Source: Macrotrachela quadricornifera
Taxonomy: Eukaryota > Rotifera > Eurotatoria > Philodinida > Philodinidae
NCBI GenBank assembly: GCA_022393335.1
Contig: JAJEKB010021564.1
Coordinates: 472,652-536,651, forward strand
Reading direction: 5' to 3'
DNA length: 64,000 nucleotides
Positions within the stretch are counted from its first letter, which is position 1. Each line of letters opens with the position of its first letter. The notes beneath the pieces were generated by a model. The model was not told the origin of the DNA, did not search any database, and was given only the letters and a program-made list of their open reading frames with translations. Made by a program: the position numbers and the translations under genes. Shown here piece after piece: positions 24,026 to 36,225 of the stretch.

Positions 24026-25115
24026 ATGGCACTGTGTGTCTATCACAGTCTCGGGATAATCATAGGGCGGATTCATTTGTGTCGCTGTATACTTTAATAT
24101 TTTTATTAGATTATGTTTTATCGCACAGCTCTTATTGATCTGAAGAATAAAATCATAGGTACAAATATCGGCAGTACCAATGCAAATGTAGCGTCAACGA
24201 TGTCACCGATGCAAACACAGAAACTTTAGGTTTCTAGACACTATCCTTTCAGTCTAGAGAATAAGTCATGTTGAATACGACACAAAATTCCTATAGGAAC
24301 TGATCGGTTCTGACAGTGCGCTTATGTCATTGGAATATGCCGAATTCGAACCCTATTCGATGAGATGCAATCATCTAGCAATCATTTGGAAATATTGGGT
24401 GATACCGGATTACGTCGGATACGATAGGATATATCTGTCGGATCTGATCGATTCTGACGTTTCATATTTCATCGGAATGTGCTGAATCCCATGGTCGGAT
24501 TTAAACGGAAATGACTGTACATTATCGGATTCTGTCGGAAAGGATCAAAGCGGATTCGATCGTCGAGAATGGTCGGGTTTGCACCTCGCTCGACGAAATC
24601 TGATCAACCCTCCATCACATGGGAAGGTCTCAAGTTTTGCCTCAAGATGTGTCCATACTGCATGATGTTCATGCTGAGGTTGTTCATGTTTTTCATGCGC
24701 ATACCACAAGAAGTTCGACTAGGATTATTAACTCGATCTATATAGAGAAAAATTCTTTTGAATATATCTGTATCATACAAAATTAAGTCACGTAACAGTG
24801 TAGGCGTAGATAGGCGATGAATATGATACACATGTTGGCGCTCTCGTGTTTATTTTAATTTGTATTGATGGAAAAAAAGGTAACATTGTTGAAGGAGTAG
24901 AAAAAAGCATAAAGTATTAGTAATCATTTAATGTATAGATGTTCAATAGTTCTCGTCGAGTAGTAAAATGATTATTATTCTTTAACGCCAAGCTTCATAA
25001 AGCATTTTGAGTTTTCATCATTGAAATGATAATGAACTAAAGAAGAAATTGAAAAATATTAAATTATGGTAGATACTGACGACATTTCACATATTTCTAT
25101 AAGAGACACACTTAC
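24026..25115. other. Spacer with a possible last exon of the DEAH-RBR gene
   Basis: 24280-24600 holds many short TCGGAT/GTCGGA words in loose order. A minus-strand frame ending at 24604 could be the terminal exon of the DEAH-RBR gene: a phase-compatible AG occurs near 24844, but the acceptor is not pyrimidine-rich. I do not assign it. Confidence 0.3.
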
Positions 25116-25250
25116 CATCTTTTGTATCCTTGAATAAACATAACCAGCAGAAGTATGTACCACATGGACATCTCATTGCATTACAATCTTCGTCCTTCCA
25201 ACATGGTTGCTTGCATTTCGGATTTGGACATAATTTGATAGGCAGATCAC
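25116..25250 (-). CDS. DEAH-RBR gene, exon 10: catalytic RING2
   Basis: DLPIKLCPNPKCKQPCW, then EDCNAMRCPCGTYFCWLC. The Cys of DCNAM aligns with the RBR catalytic cysteine that forms the ubiquitin thioester. Acceptor CTATAG at 25251, donor GTAAGT at 25115, phase 1. A further exon must follow. Confidence 0.85.
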
Positions 25251-28200
25251 CTATAGTAGAAATCATTATCCTAGATCAATAATTCCAGCGTTTGATGCGA
25301 GTAAGTTTCCTCGAGATCTGACTAGAAAACTATGGCGTTCACTTGAAAAATCTTGCAAAAACAGACGGTTTTAGAGGCGAGAATACCGTGGTCATATTCA
25401 ACGACCAACCATATATCGATTTTCTGCACAAAAGAATGAAACAAATGTCGTGTTTCTGCTTTCAAGATCCAGCCAATGCTGCGGATTTTTCGACTAAATT
25501 CTGTTTGTGCGCCTTTGCCCGACGCCGTACCTTTGTTAGCTGCTAATTGCTGTTGTGCATCAACAGTTCCACGTAATTTATATTGTTCACATGTCCAACC
25601 AGTATGATATTCCACTTCACATTTTACACAGTACGTTGTTGAACAGTGATCACATTTAAAAAACAGCGGATGTTTAGACTTACGAAAAACTTGTTCCTGA
25701 GAAAAAAGGAAATATAATCTCAAATTAGAAAGGAAGGCAGCAAACCAACTTTATCTCCTGGACAGCGAACTAAATCTTCATCTGTTTTTATATAGGCTTC
25801 AAACGATGCATTAGCTAACTTTTTTATACCATTTCGACCTAGCACGGTTTTGATATCACGAAGTAACAATTTAAAATTACAGTCATCCACAGGACATTTG
25901 ACGTTCACCATCGTACCAGGAAATGGTTGTGTCAAATGTCGTTTTAAACACTCATTACAGTAAGTATGACCACAAGCTTGTAGAGTATAAGTTGATTCAT
26001 TGCAACAAATTAAACAATCTTTCGCCGACTGAGAAGAATATTGACTACTACTCTGTACTGACGATGTTGATATAGTTTTCCAATGATTTTTAATCATATT
26101 TACACATTCTATGACTTCTTCTTTCTCTCCCCTAAATCGTATTTGACGATTTGGTATAGTCAATAAATTAATCGAAACATTGCCTTTTTTTGCTGCAAAT
26201 ATTTCATCAGTTGATATCAGAATTTGAGTCTGGGATAAACAATCTGACAATAAATAAAAGTAATGTAATTAGTATTAAAACTTCAAACTATATTCTACGA
26301 TTCTAATCACAACTAACCTGATGGAACATCTAATGTAACGGAATAACATTTGTTTGTCCTCGCATGCTGAATATACATGTCTATTTTTTCTATAACTTGT
26401 GCACAAGTCTGATCATTCCCATATATTCGAATGAATGCATTTGGAACATTCCACCATATGTAACTACCAGTTTCATCTTGTATTCGTTGTAATTCGTCTT
26501 TTCCTTCTCCACGAAAAATAATTCGTGCCTACAAAAAAAAACCGTGAAGTCTACAACGGAGCTCTAATGTACTGAGCTTAGTCCAGCTCAGCTCGGTCCA
26601 TGAGTCGAATTTCTTTTTAATTAAAAGCGATAAGCTAGGTCAGGTCACGGAAATCTTTGATGGACGCCCATGGGCTGTATATTGTAAATAAAATGCTTAA
26701 AAAAATCGCGTATTTTCACCGAAATTATCTTTTGAGTAACTCACATTTAACTCTCTTATTCGCTAGAACATTATTTCATAAACGGTGAGCAAAAGTATAT
26801 ATCGAAAGCAAAGCAAAAAAAAGACAAAAGTGTTTATCCATATTATAAGACTTTCTTTTTATTAAGTCAAATGTCGCTACCAAATTTTCTTCAAAAGAAC
26901 AATATCTAAACAACGTTCTGTGAACTTTCGTTTAAATAGATCCATTTATGGTATATTTTCGTTAGGCTTAGATAATGTGTTAATAATGTCGTTTTCAGCA
27001 AAATCTTTTTTTTCCATAACTTATAGTGTTTACCGAACGCGATTACATCAGCAAATGAAAGATGATTTGTGAATCATTAATTTACGCCGTGAAAACGGCG
27101 CAAACACAAGTGTGAACAGGTGTCTTGTATCGGCCTTCGAACATTCTACCCACAGTTAGCATAATTCTAACGGTTCTCTAAGTATTCTTCGGTACGAAAA
27201 ATGAGGCTTAATCAGTAGGAAACAGCAGAGACTTCAGCCATGAAGTCTTTTGACGTCTTTAAAGATCTCAAAGTCCACTGTTTTCCCCGTGAGCTTAATA
27301 CTATTGAATATAATATAACTGTAAGAACCCTCAAGCTTCTCATTCCAGTTTCACAACTTTTTCGAATTAAGAGTGAAATTAAATAAATAGTTGTATGTTT
27401 TTTTCCATTGTTTACATTCGGAAACGTATTGTAAACGGATTTAATCGATCTGAAGATAACTTACGTTTTCTGGGTCATTGTTTAATATATACTCAGTACC
27501 ATTCATGATAGTCTCAAATTTGATTTTAGCCGTTTTAATCTGTTCGATACTATCACCATCAATAGTAATTTTCATTATAGCGATGTCTGTTTCAGATATA
27601 TCATGTTTTATATTGAGTGTATTGTGAAATTCTTTTTTGACATCTCTAACAGCCTCTTTAATATAATATGGTATTGCTTTTGCTAGTGCTGGATGTACAA
27701 GAATTTCATGGGCCATTGACGGAATCATACGTAGTCTACTTTTACCACCAGACCATCGAATTTCATTATTATTATATGTGTTAACAGCGGTTGCAACATC
27801 TGCAGGGTCATCAAAAGAAACTAATGTCGTAACGATGCCATCTGATGTTGGTGGTTGAATATGATAAATAGGTCTAGAACGAAAATCTTTATTTCTTTCG
27901 AATTTCTTTTGAAGATCAGCAAAACCAATATCTTGTTCTTGAGTAGTAGTTGTAGTCTTTTTTGTACACTTTTCACGATTAATAGTAATACTTTTAGCAT
28001 AATTATACAACTGGTTTTGTTTCAATTTTTCAATTATGTCATATTTGTCCTGACGTAGGTCAAGGCCTTGTAATCGAATAACATATTCATTTTTTTTCTT
28101 CTTCGTCGTCTTACCACGTCTTGATAAGCTCACCTTTCCACAACCTATAATGCCTGTTTTTTCATTCATTTTGTCAACGACCATCCGTACTTCATCTTCA

Positions 28201-31200
28201 TCTGAAAATGTAACGTAAACTACCGTTTTTTCCTGTGGAAAATTCTTAATAGTTATGGAATCATCCTTGAATGATGGGTATTCTTTAAATAGTTCTCGTA
28301 TTTTATCTTTGGCGTTGTCTGTATCGAATTTTTCTAGGTTTGGTTTGCGGATTACGATAACATCTACGATACCTTCACATGACTGGAAGTGACTGCGAAG
28401 ATCTTCTTCATCAACATCACTCGATAATCCTGTGACTTTAACAAATGGTTTATCTTTGGCATCTTGTTTTCTGGCATAAGTTAGTTTATTAGATCCCATT
28501 TTGATGTCTTTCATCTTTTTAACGACAGCTTGTACCTGTTCAGTAGTCTGGAAGTAGACTTCTCCACGTGTGGTGTGTCCACGATAATAAATAATCTCTA
28601 TTTCAGGTAAATCTTCCGGTCCTTCGTAACGACATTGATAATACGATTCTTTAAAAAATTTATATGCGTTAAATGCATTATTTTGATCTGTAAAAACAAC
28701 TTTTCCATTTCCCAATGAAGATGTTAGGTACCAAATTGCTTTCAGCGAACAATTTTGTTTACCAATAAGTACATCGGACTTAAGATAAGAACCACCAACA
28801 GATATTTGACGACTTTCCTCCGTATGACAATTGAGTTGTTTGAGTGCCTCTTGTGCCTCATTGGGCGTGGTGTAAGTAATAGCAACAGAAACGCCGTTAC
28901 TGGTTTGTTGTAAAAACGTTATATCGCGCACTAAAGTGGAAAAAACGATGTAGACAATCATAGATCGATCCAAAAAAAGAGGTAATATTCGGTAAGAAAT
29001 TTTGAAAAGAATCTGCTTTTTTTCTATATCTGTATTAGCAAGACCTTTACACTTTAGCTTTAGTGTCTATTAAAAGAAAATAATAGTGTCAGTTGTCTGA
29101 AAGATCTCAAGCTTTTTGACCCTAATACTCCCAACCTGGGTCACTTTTGATCCATATTAAAGGTTTGACAATACGATGAAATTTTTTGTTTCTTTTGCAG
29201 TTGTTACAAACAGAATGCGTTATGGGGATGGGCGTGTGGGTGAGAATGTGAATGATTGTACTATGGATGTGGATGAGAACGTGAGGGAAGACAAAGCAAT
29301 AATGACGGACTGAGACTTCGAGAATGAAGAAGGGCAATTTTCGGATATTTAAGGGATGAATTTTAGATGCAAAGAGCGGTCATAGATGGTATTCTTTTGT
29401 GGAGCTCGATATAAGCAGTTTAGGCCGAAAATGAAACGCTGGGAGTACAAGGATTGACAGCTCTTTTGAATATAAAATGAGCTGGATCTGGTGACCAGTT
29501 ACCCAGATCCACGAGCTTGAACTGTCACATCCTTATTATGTATACAACGCTCGATTTAATGTCAACTCACCTCGTCCATAAGGTTTGCATAAACCGTTGA
29601 TTTTCTCTTCTGTAATTGTGGCTGGCAGTCTTGTTAGGATAATTCGAATGAATTCATTTTCCACTAGAATCATTTTGCATTCACCACCATTTCCCATTAC
29701 AATACGTGTTCTCCCTATAATTTGAATTTCCTCTTGTTCATTGGACAGATTTTCTTTTTCTTTTTTTATCATATCTTCAATAATTTGTTTTGCATTGTCT
29801 AAATTTGATTTTTGACACCATATTGTTAATTTTAACTCAGAATAATTTATGTCAACAACACCTTGAATAATTTCATTGATCATATTAATTTTACAGTTAC
29901 GTTTGCCTACAACAGCTCTTATCAAGACTGCTGTCAAATTTGTAAATACGAAACTTTCATAAGGTATTCGATGTAGACTATTCATATTTACAGCTTCATA
30001 CCATTCCTGTGAAACTGATTGTAGCCAGTTAAGATCTAGTTTAGATAACGTCGTGATATAATCCTTTCCATTCAAATTGACTAATTCATTGTAAAGAATA
30101 TACTTTGGCATTTGATCATTCGCGGATAATGCTGACATGCGCGAAACACGTACGTTCAACTGATGCGTTGATGTTGACGGAAAAGGGGGAATTACTTGAT
30201 ATCCTGCTCGTAATGCACCATTCGAGATAGCTAAATTGTGAAAAAAACCGACTGTAAGACATTGGAGGATTCGGTCTATCAAACCCGAATCTAAGTTTTC
30301 ATCAATTGTCAATTGATGGTCCATTTGTTTCGACATCTCTTCTATAAATTCATCTGCAATTTTTAGACTTTTTGCATTGACAAAGTTGCTTGTGCACCAC
30401 TCATATTGTTCTTTTTTCGCACTATCACCAAACTTTCTCCAACGCCAATAGATAATGAGTAGTGTTATATGATCACCACTTTCATGACTTAGCTTTCCAC
30501 GCGCTTCAAGTGCTGCGCGCTTATTTACTCTTCCTTTGCCTCTCCACCAAATATTTTGTGATACTGTCAGCATACCAGCTATAATCAATACTTCAGATAA
30601 GCATCCTAATTGCTTAGCTTTATATAGCATAGTACTTAGTTTTGGATTAATACCCAAATAAGCCATATCCTTTCCAAGTTCTGTTAATTCACCATGATCA
30701 TTAATTGCATTTAATCGAATCAAAGTTTGATGAGCTTCTTGAAAATTAGAAATAGATGGTGGTTCGAGCCAGTCAAATGATTCAGCATTATTTATGCCTG
30801 AATTTTTCAATTTCAAAATTGCAAGTATGGGATGAGTACAAAGGATTTCGGCCCGTGAACTAGTGTCCATTGATTCGTACGTTGCCACTGTGTATAAATG
30901 ATGACACTAAAATGGAAAAATTTTTGCAACGATATACGTTTCTTTGCATTGTTGAAAAAGAACAATAAATAAGCTCACTGTTCCAGTTGATGTTCTACCA
31001 GCTCTTCCTCGTCGTTGTTTCACCGAACTTTTTGTTATCAATCCAATTTTTAACACTTGCATCTTTCGTTTTTCATCCCACGTTTTCTCTTTGACCATAC
31101 CAGTTTCAATGACATGTTTAATTCCATCTATTGTTACAGATGTCTCCGCCACATTTGTACTAAATATTATTTTACGTTTATCCTGTATCTTCTCGAAAAT

Positions 31201-33123
31201 ATGTACGCTCTGTTCTGGAGATAGTCTGCTGTGTAATGGTAGTGCTGTGTAGTCTTTATTATCTACCAGTTTTTTCTTTAACTCATTTATAGCTAAATCA
31301 ATTTCGTCTTGACCAGTTAAGAACACAAGGATGTCACCAGACTCTTTCTTTTGATGAATTTCAACCGCTTTTGCAACCGATACTTGTACATAGTCTTCAA
31401 CATCATCATCAAGATATGTATCTTCTATTGGATAAGTACGACCGGCAATTTCCACTACATCACAAGTGAGAAAATCTTTTGAGAAATAATTGTATAGTAA
31501 TTTCGTATCCAATGTTGCTGACATTACAATTAACTAAACGAAAGACAATATTCAAAAAGTGTAGTTTAGTTGGCAATTGGTTTCAATTCGTAAGAAATCA
31601 ATTATCATGAAATTTTAATGGAACAAGTTCATGTCATTTTGTGAGAATCACATTCATTTCCAAAGAAATCAATACAGCTATCTCCTGTTTCTCCATTCCT
31701 ACAGACCTTCATAACCGTAATCAAATGTCATTGAGTGCAAAGTCTTTCCTAGCAACCAAGCATCCGACTTGTTCGGCAATCGGTAACGAGTATTTTGCTA
31801 GTCAATGAAATTGTGTTCCTAAAAATCGGTTTTAGCTTACACGGAATATGAGAGTTTTACATTTTATTCCTAAACAGGTTGCACTTATATGCTATTTTTG
31901 AAAAGATGTCTTTACCTTCAGATCCTTTCGTTCTTTTAAACATCGTTTCATTATTCCAAGTGCTAAATCAGTATCAATTTTTCGTTCATGAGCTTCATCA
32001 ATAATCACAATAGAATAGTTTTGTAACGATGAATCCTTTTGATACTCCTTCAGAAAAAGAGTATCAGTAATAAATTTTATCTTCGTTTTATCTGAAGTCG
32101 ATTCTGGCCGTCTCCCGCCCACATAAAAGCCAACCTTTAGAAAAACCGAAATTTGAAATGTAAGGTTCACTTTCAAGCTCTTTCCTTACTTCCTCTCCGA
32201 GTCGACAACCATATTCTTGTGCTACTCGACCAGCTAATGTGCATGCTGCGAGTTTTCGCGGTTGAGTACAAAGAATTTGTTCTAGAAGTCATGTGACATA
32301 AAATTAATAAAGCAACTTGGTATAACTGGTATAAGTAATACGTACTTTCATCAGCAAAACCCTCATCGCATAAGTACTGCACGATTTGTGTACTTTTTCC
32401 TGCACCTGTATCAGCTTTCAAAATTAAAATTTGGTTCTTTTGAATAAGTTTAATAATGTCTCCACGTTTAGAATAAATGGGTAAAGGCGTTTCTCTACGT
32501 TTTAATTCATTTCTCAATTGTTTATATGTATGTCGAAGATTTTGATAATTGTCGTTTTTTGATTGTATTAGTGAGCGAAATTTCTTCTCTATGGAGATAA
32601 TGGCATTCGAAAACTCATCTTGTTGTAAATCGAATTCTTTCATTGTATCATATTTAATAATATCCAGAATCGGTTCCTCATCATCTGACTGATCGCTATC
32701 ATCGTTATCATTATTGTCATCTGTCATTTTTCGTTCTTCAATTCGTTTTGAGCTCATTATGGTACTTGCTTTTGATAATAGTTCTTCTATTGACGTAATC
32801 AATTCAGCATCTGATGGTTCTTTGGGCATATCAATACAAAGAGTTTGATCAATCAATCTTCCATTTGGATGATCGTAAAAACAATCTTTTCGAGTACATT
32901 CCGTATCAAACCAGCACTTCTCTTTTTCAACTGATGAAAATTTTCTACGAATTTCTGGATTTATGAGCGTGACGTGATTTTCGTCGTTATCTTGCAATAA
33001 ATCGACATCGTGTTTTGATTCGGGTTCAATAGTAACATTTGACGACAGTTCTGTTGAATTTGGCATAGAACAATATTGTTTTGCTCTACAACTTTTTTCA
33101 TATTCAGAAGTGACAGAAGCCAT
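25116..33123 (-). CDS. DEAH-box RNA helicase fused to RNA-binding regions and an RBR E3 ubiquitin ligase
   Basis: Ten exons with GT-AG junctions and matching phases: 33123-32346, 32281-32190, 32134-31916, 31533-30979, 30906-29571, 28930-27465, 26528-26318, 26243-25750, 25696-25531 and 25250-25116, about 1,817 residues. Order: CCCH finger (C70, C76, C81, H85), acidic linker, helicase (GAGKST 240-245, DEAH 336-339, SAT 368-370, QRRGRAGR 536-543), HA2 and OB-like region, RRM-like repeats, two KH-like stretches, RING1 (DCLICC from about 1628), IBR and RING2 with catalytic Cys in DCNAMRC. The layout resembles plant DEAH11/DEAH12 helicases. The helicase half should unwind RNA and the RBR half transfer ubiquitin. 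Start: the ATG at 33123 is the first in frame, but the frame continues to an acceptor at about 33234, so an upstream exon is possible. The C-terminal exon is unresolved. Confidence 0.87.
25531..25696 (-). CDS. DEAH-RBR gene, exon 9: IBR domain
   Basis: EQVFRKSKHPLFFKCDHCST, then YCVKCEVEYHTGWTCEQY, gives the IBR pattern C-x2-C-x4-C-x2-C-x4-H-x4-C. The donor AAAG/GTACGG after LAANK is chosen because it is phase 1, matches exon 10 and gives a normal short IBR-RING2 linker. Reading through would add an implausible tail. The second IBR cysteine (CPxxxC) is absent at the exon 8/9 join. Confidence 0.8.
25750..26243 (-). CDS. DEAH-RBR gene, exon 8: KH-like segment and RING1
   Basis: A second KH-like stretch (IRFRGEKEEVIECVNMI), a Ser/Gln-rich linker, then RING1: CLICC, ACGHTYCNECLKRHL, VKCPVDDCNFKL. 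RING1 recruits the ubiquitin-charged E2. Ends RCPGDK at a GTTGGT donor. Confidence 0.87.
26318..26528 (-). CDS. DEAH-RBR gene, exon 7: KH-like segment
   Basis: Encodes ARIIFRGEGKDELQRIQDET, then an IWWNVPNAFIRIYGND strand and an AQVIEKIDMYIQ helix. The beta-alpha-alpha-beta pattern is KH-like, but a GXXG loop is not clear. Acceptor TTTGTAG, donor GTTAGT, ends in phase 1. Confidence 0.75.
27465..28930 (-). CDS. DEAH-RBR gene, exon 6: RRM-like repeats
   Basis: 488 residues with several segments of RRM spacing: ITFLQQTSNGVSVAITYTTPNEAQEAL, PFVKVTGLSSDVDEEDLRSHF, TVVYVTFSDEDEVRMVVDKM and VTTLVSFDDPADVATAV. Consensus RNP residues are weak, so these are RRM-like by pattern only. Preceded by a 640-bp intron, followed by a 936-bp intron. 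Confidence 0.8.
28931..29570 (-). other. 640-bp intron with a hairpin
   Basis: Intron between exons 5 and 6. Near 29480-29517 CTGGATCTGG and CCAGATCCACG can form a hairpin. An open frame inside has no features. Confidence 0.6.
29571..30906 (-). CDS. DEAH-RBR gene, exon 5: HA2 and OB-like region
   Basis: Begins CHHLYT, completing TGT-C..LYT. FDWLEPPSISNFQEAHQTL and ELTELGKDMAYLGINPKLST form the HA2 winged-helix/ratchet region, with VSQNIWW following, as in DEAH helicases. The later part (YILYNELV, YITTLSKLDLNWL) fits the OB-like region. The last ~110 residues look like an RNA-binding fold (YSELKLTIWCQKSN). Confidence 0.87.
30979..31533 (-). CDS. DEAH-RBR gene, exon 4: helicase motifs III to VI
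   Basis: LIVMSATLDTK (III), DILVFLTGQDEID (IV), FSTNVAETSVTIDGI (V) and KQRRGRAGRTSTGT (VI). All residues needed for ATP hydrolysis and RNA binding are present. Donor GTGAGC. Confidence 0.9.
31916..32134 (-). CDS. DEAH-RBR gene, exon 3: DEAH motif
   Basis: Starts VGFYVGG, continuing GEE-VG from exon 2. Carries FITDTLFLKEY (motif Ib region) and VIIDEAHERKIDTDLALG (motif II, Walker B). Donor GTAAAG after DLK. Confidence 0.88.
32190..32281 (-). CDS. DEAH-RBR gene, exon 2: helicase motif Ia
   Basis: A 92-bp exon missed by a simple frame scan. It encodes QILCTQPRKLAACTLAGRVA to CRLGEE. TQPRKLAA is motif Ia. Acceptor TTCTAG, donor GTAAGG, ends in phase 0. Confidence 0.85.
32346..33123 (-). CDS. 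DEAH-RBR gene, exon 1: CCCH finger and Walker A
   Basis: Contains the C-x5-C-x4-C-x3-H finger (CWFDTECTRKDCFYDH), a D/E-rich low-complexity stretch (DDNNDNDDSDQSDDEE), a helical segment, and helicase motif I (LKADTGAGKSTQIVQYL). Donor GTACGT at 32345, phase 1. CCCH fingers of this kind bind single-stranded RNA. Confidence 0.85.
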
Positions 33124-34359
33124 TCCACGTTCGGTTTCGATTGTTAAACGATGTATAAACTTTAAAATATGCAACCTATTCGTTGGTTGACAATAAGTAT
33201 GTATTGATCGTATGATCTTCACAATATCAAGAGAAACTGTAACGGATAGAGGACAGATATAATTTTGGATTCAGAGAATGAGTTATTGCCGATATGTGTC
33301 GGACTTTGAAAACATACTTACCTTTATTTTATTAGCTTATCACTTCTACACGACTTATTCTATTATAAATCCAGTCTATTTCAAAGTCGAAAAACAGTTT
33401 TGATTTGTATAGTGAATAATAATAAAAATCGAAATATTGCACTCTATTTTATATATATAGAAAAAAACCCACTCTCATGGCGTGTAACAAAGGAAAATTC
33501 CAATGTCAATAGATGTTCTGTTTTTAGTTGAAAACAACAATTTTTTTCTTTTTCATAAGAAAAAAGCAAGTATGTTTTTAACAGAACGAATAAAAACAAA
33601 CAGCTGCTTCTATCATGTATAAGCATATTAAAAAGGCAATTAATATATCTATTGCATGTGATAGACATGCCTATTCCTTTTTAATAAATGAAAGTAGAAA
33701 GAACTTCTCTGTATAAGGGCGTAAGGATGAGAAGATCCGCCATGAACCGTTTTGTCCTTTCCCAATGGACTCGCCAGAATCAAATTTATTCAATTTTCAA
33801 CTGAATACACACTCAAAGGAGGGTGATAAAAATCGGCGTCAATTTAACTAAAACATATATTAGAACATGTTTTTTTCGTAGGCTTCCTTTATAATGAGAA
33901 TAACAAATTTAATTTGGTCTTTTTCCAAATGTTGTTCGATATGCTTCAAAACCTTCATGAACTATTGTTGAGAGTGAACGCTTCTGTTCACTATTAGGAT
34001 GATAAAGAAATTTTGCTAATCGACAGATATTTTTCAACATTTTTTATTAGTTTTATATCCAATGAATACAACCACGATTTATAACGAGAAAGAAAATGAT
34101 GCACGCCACAGACAGTGTGTTATGTGAATAATAATGACGTTCGTATTTTGCTTACATATATGACTTTTTCTTCCTCTTCTTTTCCACCGACAACGTACAC
34201 ACTAAAATAAAAACATGTACTGACTCGTCGGCTTTCGTTATAGATAATTTTTTCTGAGAATATTACTTTTTTTCTTTCTTTAAATAAACAGGAAAAATAG
34301 GAAAAAAATTCTCATTTATAATTTTCACAGAGAAAGATATACTCAAAAATACGGGTGGC
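33124..34359. other. Upstream region of the DEAH-RBR gene
   Basis: Presumed promoter and possibly a 5' exon, since an acceptor-like TTACAG lies near 33235. AT-rich, with no other gene seen. Confidence 0.4.
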
Positions 34360-34590
34360 GCTTTAACTTTACTATAAAATTAAAGTTTAAGATGATACTT
34401 TAAACTTTAAAAGTTAAAATTAAAGTAAAACACTTTAATACTTTAACTTTAATTAAAGTAAATGAACAAATGAGAAAAAAGTCAAAAATGTTTCTTAACT
34501 CTCCGTGTTCAATCCTATATGGTTTTTAACAGGTATCTTGAGACTTTAAACTTTAATAAAAGTTAAAGTTTAAAGGGACTTTAACTTTAA
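34360..34590. repeat. AT-only palindromic low-complexity tract
   Basis: Repeated TTTAAAGTTAAAG/CTTTAACTTTA words that are self-complementary in many registers. Confidence 0.6.
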
Positions 34591-34597
34591 CTTTTAT

Positions 34598-35376
34598 TAA
34601 ATCAATACGAACATTTGCATTATGTAAAATATGTTTTTATGTATGAAATGTACTTGGACAAATAGCTAAAACAATGATTATTTTAGCATGTATTGATCGT
34701 TATATGATTACAAATCGTCGAGAAACACTTCGAGCATTTAGTATACCAAAACGAGCAATAGTATTTGTATTTTTAGCCATTATATTTTGACTATTATTTG
34801 CCAGTTATATTGAAATAATGATAACAATTATTAACAAACAATGTGGAACATTTGGTATTTATTTAATAATTTATAATGTTTATTCATTAATATTTGTTAG
34901 TTTTATTCCACCGATTATATTAAGTGTATTTGGTTATTGTCACATATCGTAATATGAGACAAATATATAATCTTGTTCAACCAATTGTTAATAATGTAAT
35001 TAATACAAATATGAATGTTCGACCACATAATCGAGAATTATTAGTTCTTGTTATTTGAGAAGTATTTGTTTATATTATTACAACATTAACATATCCATTA
35101 ATTCTTTTTGAAATGATGATTAGTCGATATGTAGTAATAAATTAAAAGTATTCAATATTCACAAATTGAAAGTTTTATATCGACAGTTGCATTTTTATTA
35201 TTATATTTGCTAATAATGCTGCATAATGTTATATTTATTTAATTGTACCAAAAACATTTCGTTGTGATTTTAAACAATTAATTATGAATTTTTTTCGAAA
35301 ATTAATAAGAAAACCACCTATTCAAATTGCTCCAAGAACAAATCAAATATTTACAAAAGCAGATACTCATCTTTAA
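34598..35376 (+). pseudogene. Rhodopsin-like GPCR pseudogene (TM3 to C-terminus)
   Basis: Reads as the last five helices of a bdelloid class A receptor. GQIAKTMIILACIDRYMITN is the end of TM3 with a DRY-like DRY motif and start of loop 2. CGTFGIYLIIYNVYSLIFVS is the TM5 region. NRELLVLVI and VFVYIITTLTYPLILFEMMI form TM6. VPKTFRCDFKQLIMNFFRKL is helix 8 and tail. There are several lesions: in-frame TGA codons near 34789 and 35056, frameshifts near 34950 and 35140-35240, and no TM1-TM2. The tail ends TAA at 35374-35376. Family members are membrane receptors with unknown ligands. Confidence 0.78.
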
Positions 35377-35639
35377 TTAAATAACTTTAATAGATTCTTT
35401 TTAAATGTTGTATATCTTATCTTTGATATATATATATTGAATTTCTTTATAATTAAATTTTATGTTCAATAAACTTCTGATTCAAATAAAACTTATTGAA
35501 TATTATAAAAATTTATTTAACTCAATTTACTGTTTCCATTGTTATCAATGAATAGCTCGTACTTTCTATTCTCTTGCCTGTAAAGAACATACATCGATAT
35601 ATTTATGTAACTCTTATTAAAAAAAAGTCTGAAACTAAT

Positions 35640-36185
35640 TGATCAGCATAAAACACAATAGATCGCCAATGATCCGGTTGAGGCATAGATAAATTCCATT
35701 CCATTCAGAACTCTGATTCCTACTAACAAAAATCAACTACTAAACTATTCACTTGATCCTCCTTTGTAATGTAATTATAATGATGAATCGCGTAGATTTT
35801 CAAGCTGTCGGCCATACTAATCAACTTTATCATATCTTCTCACTATCTTTTTCGATATGTATAAAAACGTTTTCATAGTTTGACGTATTTTTCTACGTCA
35901 TATGAATTTCTCTAACATAGTTTTTCAAATTCTTATTTCTTATTGAGAAAATAATTTTAAAATAATTTGTTTTTTTTTCTAGCAAACGTTGGAATGTTTA
36001 ATAGATTTTTTTTCTTGAAATTATCATAGAATAATTCAGCCAATTTTCTTGCTTCGCTAAATACTCATTAAGCATATCTCTGGTATCCCTACTTCATATT
36101 AACTACTCAGAAAATTACAATGTACAGTTATGAGTATGCTCATTTCTTTCTGAGTTGATTGTTTCCGAATTTCTTGACAACATCT

Positions 36186-36225
<40 letters not shown>

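Noticed and set aside
25322..25530. Extended C-terminal tail of the IBR exon
   Set aside because: A phase-matching donor at 25530 joins IBR to RING2 with a normal linker. The read-through sequence has no RBR features and ends in a stop.
29122..29337. 71-codon frame inside the 640-bp intron
   Set aside because: His/Ile/Thr-rich without features. The intron boundaries on both sides are well supported.
34360..34590. Possible foldback element in TTTAAAGTTAAAG tract
   Set aside because: Self-complementarity is explained by the simple AT-only repeat. No defined ends.
34598..35376. Alternative genetic code reading TGA as an amino acid in the GPCR
   Set aside because: There are also frameshifts, and neighbouring genes use TGA as stop, so this is ordinary decay.
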